NCBI GenBank assembly: GCA_023390335.1
Contig: JAEWCZ010000066.1
Coordinates: 1 to 64,000 of the forward strand
Source of the DNA: Bacillota bacterium
GTDB taxonomy: Bacteria; Bacillota; Clostridia; Acetivibrionales; DSM-1351
Length of the DNA: 64,000 nt
Direction: 5' to 3'
How positions within the stretch are numbered: position 1 is the first letter of the stretch; every line of letters starts with the position of its first letter. A model generated the notes under the pieces. The model searched no databases, was not told where the DNA came from, and saw nothing but the letters and a program-made list of their open reading frames with translations. Shown here one piece after another: positions 26,139-34,431 of this stretch. The position numbers were made by a program, and so were the translations under genes.

Positions 26139-27050
26139 TTGCAAAAATCAGTAAGGTCAAAATCAAGAAGTAAAAGGGAAGAGACTATTACTGCATATTT
26201 ATTTCTTCTACCTGTTATACTGCTATGGTTGATATGGTTTTTAATACCCACTATACAATCATTTGTTATCAGTTTTTATCAATACAGCTTTGTTCAAGTG
26301 TCTCAAAACCAATTTGTAGGAATCCAGAATTTTGTTAAGGCCTTAACTGAAGTTGACTTTTATCAGGCGTTAAAACATACTTTGATTATTGCTTTTGTAG
26401 CAGTTCCGGTTCAGAGTATAATAGCATTGCTATTAGCAATGGCGTTGAATCTGAACATTAAATGTAAGGGCGCATTTCGTACTATATTTTATACACCATA
26501 TGTTGTTTCAAGTATAGCAGTTACTACAGTATTTATGTATTTTTTTGTAATGGGAACACCTATCACTAAGTTTTTTTCTTTGTTTGGTCTTGAAAATACT
26601 ACTTGGTACGCTGATTTTAAATTGTCGTTGCCGTTTATAGTACTTATATATGTTTGGCAGCAAATCGGATTTTATATAGTTATATTCTTAGCAGGACTAC
26701 AGACAATACCCGCAGAGTTAAACGAATCAGCTAAGGTTGATGGAGCTACTTCTTTCAAGAGATTCTTCTATATAACTTTACCAATGCTTAAACCTGTTGT
26801 ATTTTTAAATCTAACTTTTGGAATGATTCAAGCACTTCAAGTATTTGATCAGGTTGCTGCTGTTGCCCAGAATCAGCCGTTAGGTTCGCCGGCCGGTGCA
26901 ACAAGTACCTTGGTATCCTACTTCTATGTACAATCTTTCAAAAACTGGGACATGGGCTATGGTAGTGCAGTGGCAATACTATTGTTTCTTGTAATTTTTA
27001 TAATTACTATGGTTCAGAAAAAGCTTCTTGATGATAGCGGCGAAGAGTAA
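26139..27050 (+). CDS. Sugar ABC transporter permease (MalF/UgpA type)
   Basis: The best start is the TTG at 26139, 9 bases after TGGAG; an ATG at 26124 lacks a ribosome site, because the TGGAG overlaps it. The protein of about 303 residues has six membrane segments and the EAA loop in the form NESAKVDGATSFKRFFYITLPML, the contact site for the ATPase. It pairs with the MalG-type permease 12 bases downstream. Confidence 0.92.
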   Translation: MQKSVRSKSRSKREETITAYLFLLPVILLWLIWFLIPTIQSFVISFYQYSFVQVSQNQFVGIQNFVKALTEVDFYQALKHTLIIAFVAVPVQSIIALLLAMALNLNIKCKGAFRTIFYTPYVVSSIAVTTVFMYFFVMGTPITKFFSLFGLENTTWYADFKLSLPFIVLIYVWQQIGFYIVIFLAGLQTIPAELNESAKVDGATSFKRFFYITLPMLKPVVFLNLTFGMIQALQVFDQVAAVAQNQPLGSPAGATSTLVSYFYVQSFKNWDMGYGSAVAILLFLVIFIITMVQKKLLDDSGEE

Positions 27051-27062
27051 GGGGAAAATAAT

Positions 27063-27872
27063 ATGAGAAAATTATCAAAATCTTTGTTATATATTTTACT
27101 GGGAATATTATCATTAATTTTTTTGCTGCCACTTTTTTATGCACTGTATACATCGCTATTACCATTACAGTATGTAGACAAAGTTGTATCACTTAATAAA
27201 CTTAATTTAAATAATTATATTACTCTGTTCCAGAAGACAGAAGTAGTTCAATGGTTCTTTAACACAGCCATTGTTACAGTTTTAACTGTATTAGGCAATG
27301 TTGTTTTAAACACTATGGCAGGCTATGCACTGGCAAAGTTCAATTTTCCGGGGAAAAAGCTAATCTTTATATTGGTTCTTGCCAGTATGATGATCCCCTT
27401 CCAATTGATAATAACACCTATGTATATTATGATTGCAAAATTACATTTACATAATACATTAACAGGACTAATTTTGCCGTTTATATACAATTGTTTATAC
27501 ATATTCATGGCTAGACAATTTTTCCTGACCATTCCTAAAGAAATTGAGGAAGCAGCTAGTATTGACGGACTTAACAAAGCAAAGACCTTCTTTAAGATCA
27601 TAGTACCGCTTTCAGGAAATATAATAACCACTATAGTAATATTGAATTTTACTTCAACATGGAACTCATATCTTGTCCCTGCAACGTTTATTAGTGACAA
27701 GTCTAAATATTTACTTGTTGTTGGTTTGAGAACAGTTAATGATCAGTTCTTTACTCGTCCTAATCTCGTAATGGCAGGAGTAATTTTAACAACGTTACCT
27801 GTATTATTACTATTCCTCAAGTATCAGAAATATTTTGTACAAGGAATTGCGACGACAGGCTTAAAAGGTTGA
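27063..27872 (+). CDS. Sugar ABC transporter permease (MalG/UgpE type)
   Basis: This 269-residue protein has six membrane segments and the EAA loop EEAASIDGLNKAKTFFKIIVP. The first helix follows a short basic N-terminus (MRKLSKS). AAGGGG precedes the ATG. It completes the CUT1 channel with the preceding gene and is followed at 25 bases by the Gfo/Idh/MocA gene. Confidence 0.93.
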   Translation: MRKLSKSLLYILLGILSLIFLLPLFYALYTSLLPLQYVDKVVSLNKLNLNNYITLFQKTEVVQWFFNTAIVTVLTVLGNVVLNTMAGYALAKFNFPGKKLIFILVLASMMIPFQLIITPMYIMIAKLHLHNTLTGLILPFIYNCLYIFMARQFFLTIPKEIEEAASIDGLNKAKTFFKIIVPLSGNIITTIVILNFTSTWNSYLVPATFISDKSKYLLVVGLRTVNDQFFTRPNLVMAGVILTTLPVLLLFLKYQKYFVQGIATTGLKG

Positions 27873-27897
27873 TTTTAATATATAGAGGTGAATGTAC

Positions 27898-29154
27898 ATG
27901 AAAAAAATTTCTTTAGCACTAATAGGTGCGGGAGATAGAGGAATGCACTCTTATGCTCCTTATGCACATAACAAACCACACGAAGTTGAATTTGTTGCGG
28001 TAGCGGAACCTGACAGTGAGAAAAGAGAAGCTTTCAGAAGGCAGTATGGCATTAGTGAGGATTGCTGTTTTGCAGATTATAAAAACTTGCTGGATAAACC
28101 AAAATTGGCCGATGGAATCTTGATTTGCACACAGGACAGAATGCATCTTGAACCGGCAATGCTGGCACTGGAAAAAGGTTATCATGTTATGCTTGAAAAG
28201 CCTATGTCGGTTGATGCTGCCGAATGCATTCAAATTGGAAATTGTGCTCAAAGGTATAATAAAATATTATTGATTTGCCATGTATTAAGATACACCCCGT
28301 TCTTTTCAACAATTAAGGAACTTATAGATAAAGGAAGTATTGGTAAGCTGATTTCAATTCAGCACAATGAAAATGTGGGCTATTGGCATCAGGCTCACAG
28401 CTACGTAAGAGGTAACTGGCGTAAAGCTGAAGAATCCAGTCCTATGATTCTGGCAAAATCCTGCCATGACATGGATATTATACTTTGGTTAGCCGGGTCT
28501 GATTGCGCTAGGCTGTCTTCTTTCGGAGAACTTACTCACTTTAATAAGGAGAATGCTCCCGAAGGAGCCCCCGAAAGATGTATGCAAGGGTGTCCTTCTG
28601 AAAAGGAATGCCCATACTATGCTCCTAAAATCTATCTAACGGAAAAGACAGATTGGCCTACATCTGTTATTTCTACTGATCTAAGTATTGAAGGCAGGCT
28701 CAAGGCATTAAAGTTCGGGCCTTATGGCAGATGTGTTTACTACTGTGATAACGATGTGGTGGATCATCAGGTAGTCAATATGGAGTTTGAAAATGGTGTT
28801 ACCGCTGCATTTACTATGTGTGCCTTTACAAACGAAATGGGCAGAACTATAAAGCTTATGGGCACAAAAGGTGAGATAAGAGGTCACATGGAGAAGAACC
28901 AGATAGAGATAATTGAGTTTGGAACTTCAAAAAGAATAACTATTGACCTCAATGTTGGTGTTGATATACATGGACATGGAGGTGGCGATGAAAGGCTTAT
29001 GGCTGATTTTATTAATTTAATCAGAGAAAATAATAATAACGGCCTTACTTCTGCTAAAAATTCCGTTCAGAGCCATTTAATGTCTTTCGCAGCAGAAAAA
29101 TCAAGGCTTGATGGTACTGTAATCAATTTAAAAGAGTATATCAAGCAACTTTAG
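27898..29154 (+). CDS. Gfo/Idh/MocA-family oxidoreductase with cysteine-rich insertion
   Basis: The ATG at 27898 follows GAGGTG by 7 bases; an ATG two codons earlier is too close to that site. The 418-residue protein has a Rossmann nucleotide site (LIGAGDRGMHS), the EKP motif (Glu100-Lys101-Pro102) and KSCHDMD with the catalytic Lys187 and His190/Asp191. Between them and the C-terminal sheet is an insertion with Cys228, Cys232 and Cys238 (CMQGCPSEKECPYY) and, later, RCVYYC, so a structural metal is possible. Members oxidise sugars or glycosides, and the context suggests it acts on the product of the upstream importer. A terminator follows. Confidence 0.88.
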   Translation: MKKISLALIGAGDRGMHSYAPYAHNKPHEVEFVAVAEPDSEKREAFRRQYGISEDCCFADYKNLLDKPKLADGILICTQDRMHLEPAMLALEKGYHVMLEKPMSVDAAECIQIGNCAQRYNKILLICHVLRYTPFFSTIKELIDKGSIGKLISIQHNENVGYWHQAHSYVRGNWRKAEESSPMILAKSCHDMDIILWLAGSDCARLSSFGELTHFNKENAPEGAPERCMQGCPSEKECPYYAPKIYLTEKTDWPTSVISTDLSIEGRLKALKFGPYGRCVYYCDNDVVDHQVVNMEFENGVTAAFTMCAFTNEMGRTIKLMGTKGEIRGHMEKNQIEIIEFGTSKRITIDLNVGVDIHGHGGGDERLMADFINLIRENNNNGLTSAKNSVQSHLMSFAAEKSRLDGTVINLKEYIKQL

Positions 29155-29203
29155 AAAAAAATCCTCCAACTGACTTTAAATATTCAGTTAGAGGATTTTT
29201 TTG
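29155..29203 (+). terminator. Terminator between convergent operons
   Basis: ATCCTCCAACTGA (29161-29173) pairs with TCAGTTAGAGGAT (29184-29196) with one mismatch. A-rich and T-rich flanks on both sides would allow it to act in both directions for the convergent genes. Confidence 0.88.
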
Positions 29204-29226
29204 TATGGAACTCTTTTGGGTATTTA

Positions 29227-30078
29227 TTAATAAAGTACGTTTGAAAGTCTGTTTTTAACATCTCCTTTAAATCTGTCAATATATCCAAAGATATAATCCA
29301 TTATGTCCATGTTTGGATTTTGAATTAAAGGAGTCAAATCCATTGCATACATGAGAGAAGAAGCTCTATCTGTTCCGTGTGAAGCAAAATACGTTGCATT
29401 GGCTAGTCTTCTGCCTGTTGTGGCTAAATCATATCTCTTTCCGCCACATATTTGTGAGTCAAATACACCAAGAAGTGAGGCTGCTATATTCGGGTGTGCA
29501 GAAACGTCAAATACCGCCTTTTCTTCATCATTCACCCAGTCAAGGCTTCTCCATACCTCACAGCCATACAGTTTTTCGGGTTGAACATCAGCAGGTAGCT
29601 CTCTTAAAGCGTGTATAACCTTTGTAACAACACCTAAATGGGTGTCGTGCTTATCTGCAAGGTTGTGGGTATAAATAACCTTTGGCTTGGCAGTAGAGAT
29701 TAAATCTTTTAGTTCGCTAACTATATCTGTATTCTTGGGGTTTTTTACATCAGCACTTGGATAGTCAAGAAGTGCCAAGGCTCCATATTCCCCTACAAAG
29801 GCAGCTTTTTTCTGTTCCAACTTCCTTACTGTTTGCATTTGTTCATCGGTAAATTCGGCATATAGACCATCCCTTGGGCTGCCTGCGCCGTTTGTTACAA
29901 CTACGGAACAAAACCACTTATCTTCCTTGCCGAAGCATTCAAGAATACCATCCTGCGCCATAAATTCAATATCATCCTGATGTGCGGAGATAGCCATATG
30001 TGTAGTTCTGCTGATAGCTTCATCTAATTGCTTGTTATCAGGCACGTAGAACTCAGCACCCTCATTTTTTAATTTCAT
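29227..30078 (-). CDS. PIG-L/LmbE-family deacetylase
   Basis: This 283-residue cytoplasmic protein carries the zinc-site motif of the family as SAHQDDIE (normally AHPDDE) and the THNLADKHDTHLGV segment with further zinc-binding His residues. PIG-L enzymes remove N-acetyl groups from GlcNAc-containing compounds, including diacetylchitobiose, GlcNAc-inositol and bacillithiol precursors. It is the last gene of a minus-strand operon with a GntR regulator, a SIS-domain protein and a ROK kinase, which fits deacetylation of an imported N-acetyl amino-sugar compound. AGGAG precedes its ATG. Confidence 0.87.
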   Translation of the reverse strand: MKLKNEGAEFYVPDNKQLDEAISRTTHMAISAHQDDIEFMAQDGILECFGKEDKWFCSVVVTNGAGSPRDGLYAEFTDEQMQTVRKLEQKKAAFVGEYGALALLDYPSADVKNPKNTDIVSELKDLISTAKPKVIYTHNLADKHDTHLGVVTKVIHALRELPADVQPEKLYGCEVWRSLDWVNDEEKAVFDVSAHPNIAASLLGVFDSQICGGKRYDLATTGRRLANATYFASHGTDRASSLMYAMDLTPLIQNPNMDIMDYIFGYIDRFKGDVKNRLSNVLY

Positions 30079-30101
30079 TTATATCACTCTCCTATATGCA
30101 T

Positions 30102-31490
30102 TTATAATATCTCAGGCAGACTTGCAGCGGTAATTGACTGGCCCACACCTCTGTTTGATTCATCCGGCAGATGTAGAGATATCTCAGAAGCCAATTCCGG
30201 GAATTCTATGTCCAACACCTTCCTTGCTGTGCTCAGAATAATATTTCCTCCAGCTTCTGACGTTACACCGCCAAGTACAAGTACGTGTTTTATATCATAA
30301 AAATCAGCATAATGGGCGATTGTGTAGCCCAGATAAATACCTATTGCTTCAAAGATATCTCTTGCACGTTGGTCACCGCTGGAGAGCAAGTCTTGTACTG
30401 CTCTGAACATAGTAGCGGGAGTCATTTTTTCATCAAAGACAATTCCTGCATTGGAGGCGAGCTTGATAACCGAATCCTGAGATAAATACTTGACTCCGCA
30501 GCCATAATCTCCCGACCATTCATCAGCAATCGCTTTGGTATTGTAGTCTACAGGAACGAAGGCCAGTTCATTCAACCAGCCTGTAATATTTCCGTTTGAA
30601 TCAATGTAACCACCTGCTTCACTTGTACCCATAGAAATTCCCAAAATTCTGGTATCATTCAACTGCATCGCTCCTGCCAGAGCTGTAACATCGCCGTCAT
30701 TTGCAACTTCCAGTGGTATCGAGCCCAACTTTTCTTGAATATCAAGAAACATATTGCGTACCTTCTTTTCAAAAAGCTCATGGGGAACCTCTAGAAAAAG
30801 AGAAGAAATCATAATGCGGTTATTGATGAAAATACCTGCAGAGCTGACACCAACTGCATCTACACGGGGTAAACAGGCGGCAGCAGATTTCAAAGCTTTT
30901 AAAATCTCGTTATAATGATAATCAGGGTTACTATTAACCTTGGGTTGCCAGAGAATTTTCTCAGTGTGCACGACTTCTCCGTTTATTACAGTTGATACTT
31001 TGAGTCCGCTGCCTCCCGCGTCAAGACCTATACGACAACCGTTTTGGTGGCGTCCTATGGACTTTGTACTTTCTTTAGCCTCCTGAACTTTTTCACAATC
31101 AGTTATCTCTACAGTAAACTGTTTTTCATATATTCGGCTCATAACATCTGCATCGAATTCTCTTTTTCCGCCGGGACTATATACTTTTTTTATATATTCG
31201 CCTATATATGAAGGCCCTCCGATTATAATCTTCCAGCCTCCCCATATCCACAGGAGGGACTTGACTAAACGCTCCACATACTTGAAATTTGCCTCAGCCA
31301 TTTCTGAGGTGTCGTCGAAAATCTGAGTACTGTATCTGGAGATGAGACCGTTGCTGCGCTCAATCCCGATTATAACAGGAACTGCTTTGCCGGTTGCTTT
31401 CACAGCATTAAGAAAGACACGATTTTCAAGAGAAGCAGGACGGAAATCTTTATCTAAAACTGGAATAAATTTAGGGCTTATATAATCCAT
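30102..31490 (-). CDS. ROK-family sugar kinase-like protein with N-terminal extension
   Basis: The 462-residue protein has an ROK/actin-fold kinase domain starting at GLDAGGSGLK (157-164), with VANDGDVTALAG and ISMGTSEAGGYID as phosphate and sugar-site segments. About 150 residues precede it, with no recognisable motif and no signal peptide (a single hydrophobic stretch KSLLWIWGGWKIIIGG near 77-92). ROK proteins phosphorylate hexoses such as glucose, mannose, GlcNAc or ManNAc; the helix-turn-helix of ROK repressors is not evident. The usual Cys-rich zinc motif of ROK kinases is not obvious. It lies 13 bases after the SIS gene and 23 bases before the deacetylase gene. Confidence 0.78.
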   Translation of the reverse strand: MDYISPKFIPVLDKDFRPASLENRVFLNAVKATGKAVPVIIGIERSNGLISRYSTQIFDDTSEMAEANFKYVERLVKSLLWIWGGWKIIIGGPSYIGEYIKKVYSPGGKREFDADVMSRIYEKQFTVEITDCEKVQEAKESTKSIGRHQNGCRIGLDAGGSGLKVSTVINGEVVHTEKILWQPKVNSNPDYHYNEILKALKSAAACLPRVDAVGVSSAGIFINNRIMISSLFLEVPHELFEKKVRNMFLDIQEKLGSIPLEVANDGDVTALAGAMQLNDTRILGISMGTSEAGGYIDSNGNITGWLNELAFVPVDYNTKAIADEWSGDYGCGVKYLSQDSVIKLASNAGIVFDEKMTPATMFRAVQDLLSSGDQRARDIFEAIGIYLGYTIAHYADFYDIKHVLVLGGVTSEAGGNIILSTARKVLDIEFPELASEISLHLPDESNRGVGQSITAASLPEIL

Positions 31491-31502
31491 ATATGTCTCC
31501 TA

Positions 31503-32552
31503 TTACTTAGTAATTGTTACTTTATTAAGACCTCTGGGGCAATCTGGATTCAAGCCCTTTGTCAACGATAGGTTACATGCAAACATCTGGGCTATAACTA
31601 CATTATAGAACGGGGAAATCATATCGTTATCAGTTTGTGGAATTTCAAAGGAACAGTTACCCATTTCCAGTACTTCCTTATTATTAGAAATGACTATAAT
31701 TTCTGCTTGACACTCCTTCAGTTTGTTAATCATTTCAATGATATCCTTTAAAGCAGGACCTTCCGGTGCATATACAAAAACCGGCATATCCTTGTCAATC
31801 ATGGCAAATGGGCCGTGGTGAAAGTCCGATACTGCATAAGCTTTTGCGCGCACATAAGAGGTTTCTTGGATTTTGAGTGCCGCTTCAAGGGCTATTGAAT
31901 AATTCATACCTCTGGTAAGAATAAAACATTCATTCATGTATAGATAACGTTCAGCCTTATTTTTAATATGCTCGGCAGAAGTTTCAATGACTTTGGTAAT
32001 GTTTTGAGGAATACGAGACAGCTCCTCCTTCATAACCTCATTACCGGACCATGCGGCAACCAGTAAAGCTATAAGGTATAGCTGAGATGTAAATGTTTTT
32101 GTTGCAGCTACACTTTTTTCAAGCCCTGCATTGCAGTAAAGATGAAACCTTGATTCAGCAGCCAGGGGAGACTGAGTATCATTAGTGATACTGATAGTTG
32201 TTGCTCCACATTTATTTGCACTTTTTATAACCTCAAGTACGTCAGCAGCCTTACCGGACTGGGAGATTCCTATTACTAGGCTGTTTTTCATATTTAAATT
32301 CCTGCCGTAAGTAGTAAATATTGAAGGCGCAGCCAATGCCACCGGTATTTCCAGAGCATATTCTATAATATATTTTGCATATACTCCTGCATGATCTGAA
32401 GTACCTCTTGCTGCAATTACCACAGAGTCAATATGTTGTTTTTTCAAGTGCTCAGTTATGTTTGAGATAACAGTTTCGCTTGAACTCTTACACCTTTCTA
32501 AAACGCTTGGTTGTTCCAGTATTTCTTGCCACATTTGCGTTATATTTGTCAT
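31503..32552 (-). CDS. SIS-domain sugar isomerase/deaminase (GlmS/NagB-II/AgaS-like)
   Basis: The start is the ATG at 32552, 7 bases after GAGG; a TTG five codons upstream has no ribosome site. The 349-residue protein has two SIS domains without a glutaminase domain. Family segments are ARGTSDHAGVYAKYI, GISQSGKAADV, TFTSQLYLIALL and LTRGMNYSIALEAALKIQETSYVRA. Relatives convert glucosamine-6-phosphate or galactosamine-6-phosphate to the ketose phosphate and ammonia, or remove sugar from fructosamine-6-phosphate. Together with the PIG-L deacetylase and ROK kinase this gives deacetylation, phosphorylation and deamination of an amino sugar. Confidence 0.86.
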   Translation of the reverse strand: MTNITQMWQEILEQPSVLERCKSSSETVISNITEHLKKQHIDSVVIAARGTSDHAGVYAKYIIEYALEIPVALAAPSIFTTYGRNLNMKNSLVIGISQSGKAADVLEVIKSANKCGATTISITNDTQSPLAAESRFHLYCNAGLEKSVAATKTFTSQLYLIALLVAAWSGNEVMKEELSRIPQNITKVIETSAEHIKNKAERYLYMNECFILTRGMNYSIALEAALKIQETSYVRAKAYAVSDFHHGPFAMIDKDMPVFVYAPEGPALKDIIEMINKLKECQAEIIVISNNKEVLEMGNCSFEIPQTDNDMISPFYNVVIAQMFACNLSLTKGLNPDCPRGLNKVTITK

Positions 32553-32608
32553 AACTATTCCTCGCAATCTTATGTATTATTAATCGTATAATTGTGTATA
32601 TGTATAGA

Positions 32609-32618
32609 GGTATATACC
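32609..32618. promoter_or_regulatory. GntR/HutC-type operator upstream of SIS gene
   Basis: The perfect palindrome GGTATATACC lies just downstream of the -10 box of the minus-strand promoter. It resembles the NagR/YvoA/DasR-type sites (consensus like TGGTATATACCA), and a GntR/UTRA gene is adjacent. Repression of the amino-sugar operon by that protein is the natural reading. Confidence 0.65.
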
Positions 32619-32628
32619 AGTAAATAAT

Positions 32629-32657
32629 AATTTAGCATTTGACCTATATAAAGTCAA
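32629..32657 (-). promoter_or_regulatory. Sigma-A promoter of the SIS/ROK/PIG-L operon
   Basis: On the minus strand TTGACT (32657-32652) and TAAATT (32634-32629) are separated by 17 bases. The GntR-type operator lies about 10 bases downstream. Confidence 0.6.
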
Positions 32658-32675
32658 GCTAATTTTATTTGCTCC

Positions 32676-32713
32676 AACCTCTATAGGTGGCGAGTACTGC
32701 TACTATAGAGGGT
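32676..32713. terminator. Inverted repeat at the end of the GntR gene
   Basis: ACCTCTATAG and CTATAGAGGGT form a stem that includes the last codons of the GntR gene. Only the plus-strand side has a T run, although the gene is on the minus strand, so it may block antisense transcription or be an incomplete terminator. Confidence 0.45.
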
Positions 32714-33437
32714 TTTTATTATTATAAACCAAGACATTATATTTATATTCATCAGAACGGTATTTAGAGTCTTCATAAAGTAATTTCAGGTTGGAATCAG
32801 TATGCATAACTGCACTAATTTTTAAAACAGGAGTTCCGGAGGCAATTTTCAGCAGTTCCTTATCTTCAACTGAGGCTTTAGCCGCCTCTATGACATTTTC
32901 AAGGTAATCAATATTATAAGAATATTCTTCTGTCAATACCTTGTACAGAGACTCTGTCAAATCATGTATATCTAAGTTGGGGCAGTACTTTTCCGGGATA
33001 AAATTCTCTTCTATTGCTACGGGTATATCATTGGCAAATCTCAATCTTTTAACATTATAAACAAGATCCTTGTCTTCAAGCTCCAGTATTTCTTTTATAT
33101 TATCCGGTGCTTGTATCTTTTCAAGCTTAAGAACCTTCGTTGTTGGCAGCATTCCCTTGTTTCTGACAGTTTGAGAAAAGCTGGCAATGTTTCTCTGTGC
33201 AATTTTTGATTTTGAAACAAAGGTTCCTTTACCTTTTTCCCTGTACAACGTGCCTTCCTGTACCAATTGTGTTAATGCCTGACGCACAGTCATACGACTG
33301 ATGCCTAAAGAATCGCTCAACTCTCTCTCAGATGGAATGAGAGAATTTTCTGCATACTCTCCGCTGTTTATCTTTTCGATAATTTTGTTTTTTAGCTGAT
33401 AATAAGCCGGAATAGGGCTTTTTTTATCAATATACAT
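32703..33437 (-). CDS. GntR-family repressor with UTRA sensor domain
   Basis: This 244-residue protein has a winged helix (about 8-75; SERELSDSLGISRMTVRQALTQL) and a C-terminal UTRA effector domain (about 95-235, with ISAVMHTDSNLKLLYEDSKYRSD), like the HutC subfamily members NagR/YvoA that bind GlcNAc-6-phosphate or glucosamine-6-phosphate. It is encoded upstream of and in the same direction as the SIS/ROK/PIG-L genes. Between them lie a promoter and a GGTATATACC operator. The ribosome site is weak, which suits a low-abundance repressor. Confidence 0.9.
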   Translation of the reverse strand: MYIDKKSPIPAYYQLKNKIIEKINSGEYAENSLIPSERELSDSLGISRMTVRQALTQLVQEGTLYREKGKGTFVSKSKIAQRNIASFSQTVRNKGMLPTTKVLKLEKIQAPDNIKEILELEDKDLVYNVKRLRFANDIPVAIEENFIPEKYCPNLDIHDLTESLYKVLTEEYSYNIDYLENVIEAAKASVEDKELLKIASGTPVLKISAVMHTDSNLKLLYEDSKYRSDEYKYNVLVYNNKNPL

Positions 33438-33649
33438 ATTTTCACGCCTTTATAATATGACATAACTGCTTCCTCAAAAAATATAACATACAATCTAAAA
33501 AAAGGCTAGACTAGGGTCATTACAAGAAGATATGTTATAATAATGCTGCTTAAAAGCCTTTAGGGTAAATGAGGAGTAATAGCTTAAAATATTGATAAAC
33601 TATGTAAGTAGCTTAATACATAAATTGATTTAGGCAGGTGTTAGCGCAA

Positions 33650-34342
33650 ATGGATGATAGGAATATAGTATTGGTTATAGAAGATGATGCAGATATTAGC
33701 AATATGATTTGTGACTTGCTCAAACAGAATGGCTATAGTGCAAAGACGGCTTATTCAGGTACTGAAGCCTTGATGGTATTTGACGAAAAAATAGATTTGG
33801 TACTTTTAGACCTTATGCTCCCGGGGTTGGCAGGAGAGATGGTGCTAATGGAAATCAGAAAACATAGTAATGTACCCGTTATCGGGCTTTCGGCAAAGAG
33901 CGATAAGGATTCCACAATAAATTTGTTAAAATCAGGCGCTGACGACTATATTGTAAAGCCCTTTAATAATGAAGAGCTGCTTGCCAGAATTGAAGCACAG
34001 CTGCGAAGGCATACCCGGTTTTCAAGCACTCCCGTTGAAAAAAATAAATTAACCTATAAAGATGTATCAATAAATACAGAAACCTACTCGGTACTGGTTG
34101 GACAAACCCCTGTAACCCTTACTAAACGGGAATTTTTAATTCTTGAGTTATTGATGAAATACCCTAAAAAGGTTTTCAGCAAATCAAATATATACGAGCA
34201 TGTATGGAATGATGAGTTTTTTGGAGATGAGAATACTATAAACGTCCATATTAGCAATATTCGCTTAAAGCTTGCAAAAGCAAACCCTTCGGAAGAATAC
34301 ATACAAACTGTCTGGGGAATAGGCTTCAAGATGAGCGAATAA
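33650..34342 (+). CDS. OmpR-family response regulator
   Basis: The ATG at 33650 follows AGGTG by 9 bases; an upstream in-frame GTG overlaps that site. The 230-residue protein has a receiver (Glu-Asp-Asp at 11-13, acceptor Asp54 in LLDLMLPG, Lys in VKPF) and a winged-helix C-terminus (about 130-228; TLTKREFLILELL, YEHVWNDEF, VWGIGFKM). It is the partner of the histidine kinase at 36120, with the ABC exporter genes between them, the usual BceRS/SpaRK-type arrangement for sensing and export of antimicrobial peptides. Confidence 0.92.
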   Translation: MDDRNIVLVIEDDADISNMICDLLKQNGYSAKTAYSGTEALMVFDEKIDLVLLDLMLPGLAGEMVLMEIRKHSNVPVIGLSAKSDKDSTINLLKSGADDYIVKPFNNEELLARIEAQLRRHTRFSSTPVEKNKLTYKDVSINTETYSVLVGQTPVTLTKREFLILELLMKYPKKVFSKSNIYEHVWNDEFFGDENTINVHISNIRLKLAKANPSEEYIQTVWGIGFKMSE

Positions 34343-34344
34343 AC

Positions 34345-34364
34345 TTTAGACTTTCTTTAGACTT
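34345..34364 (+). promoter_or_regulatory. Direct repeats, likely OmpR-type regulator binding site
   Basis: TTTAGACTT occurs at 34345-34353 and 34356-34364, one helical turn (11 bp) apart, directly after the regulator stop and before the exporter gene. TCTAAAGAAAG at 34409-34419 is the inverted copy of CTTTCTTTAGA (34351-34361). Head-to-tail sites with 10-11 bp phasing are typical of OmpR-family dimers. Confidence 0.55.
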
Positions 34365-34431
34365 ATTTTATTGATTTTTAAACCCTACACATCATAATAA
34401 GGTCATAATCTAAAGAAAGGGAGTGCTTAAG

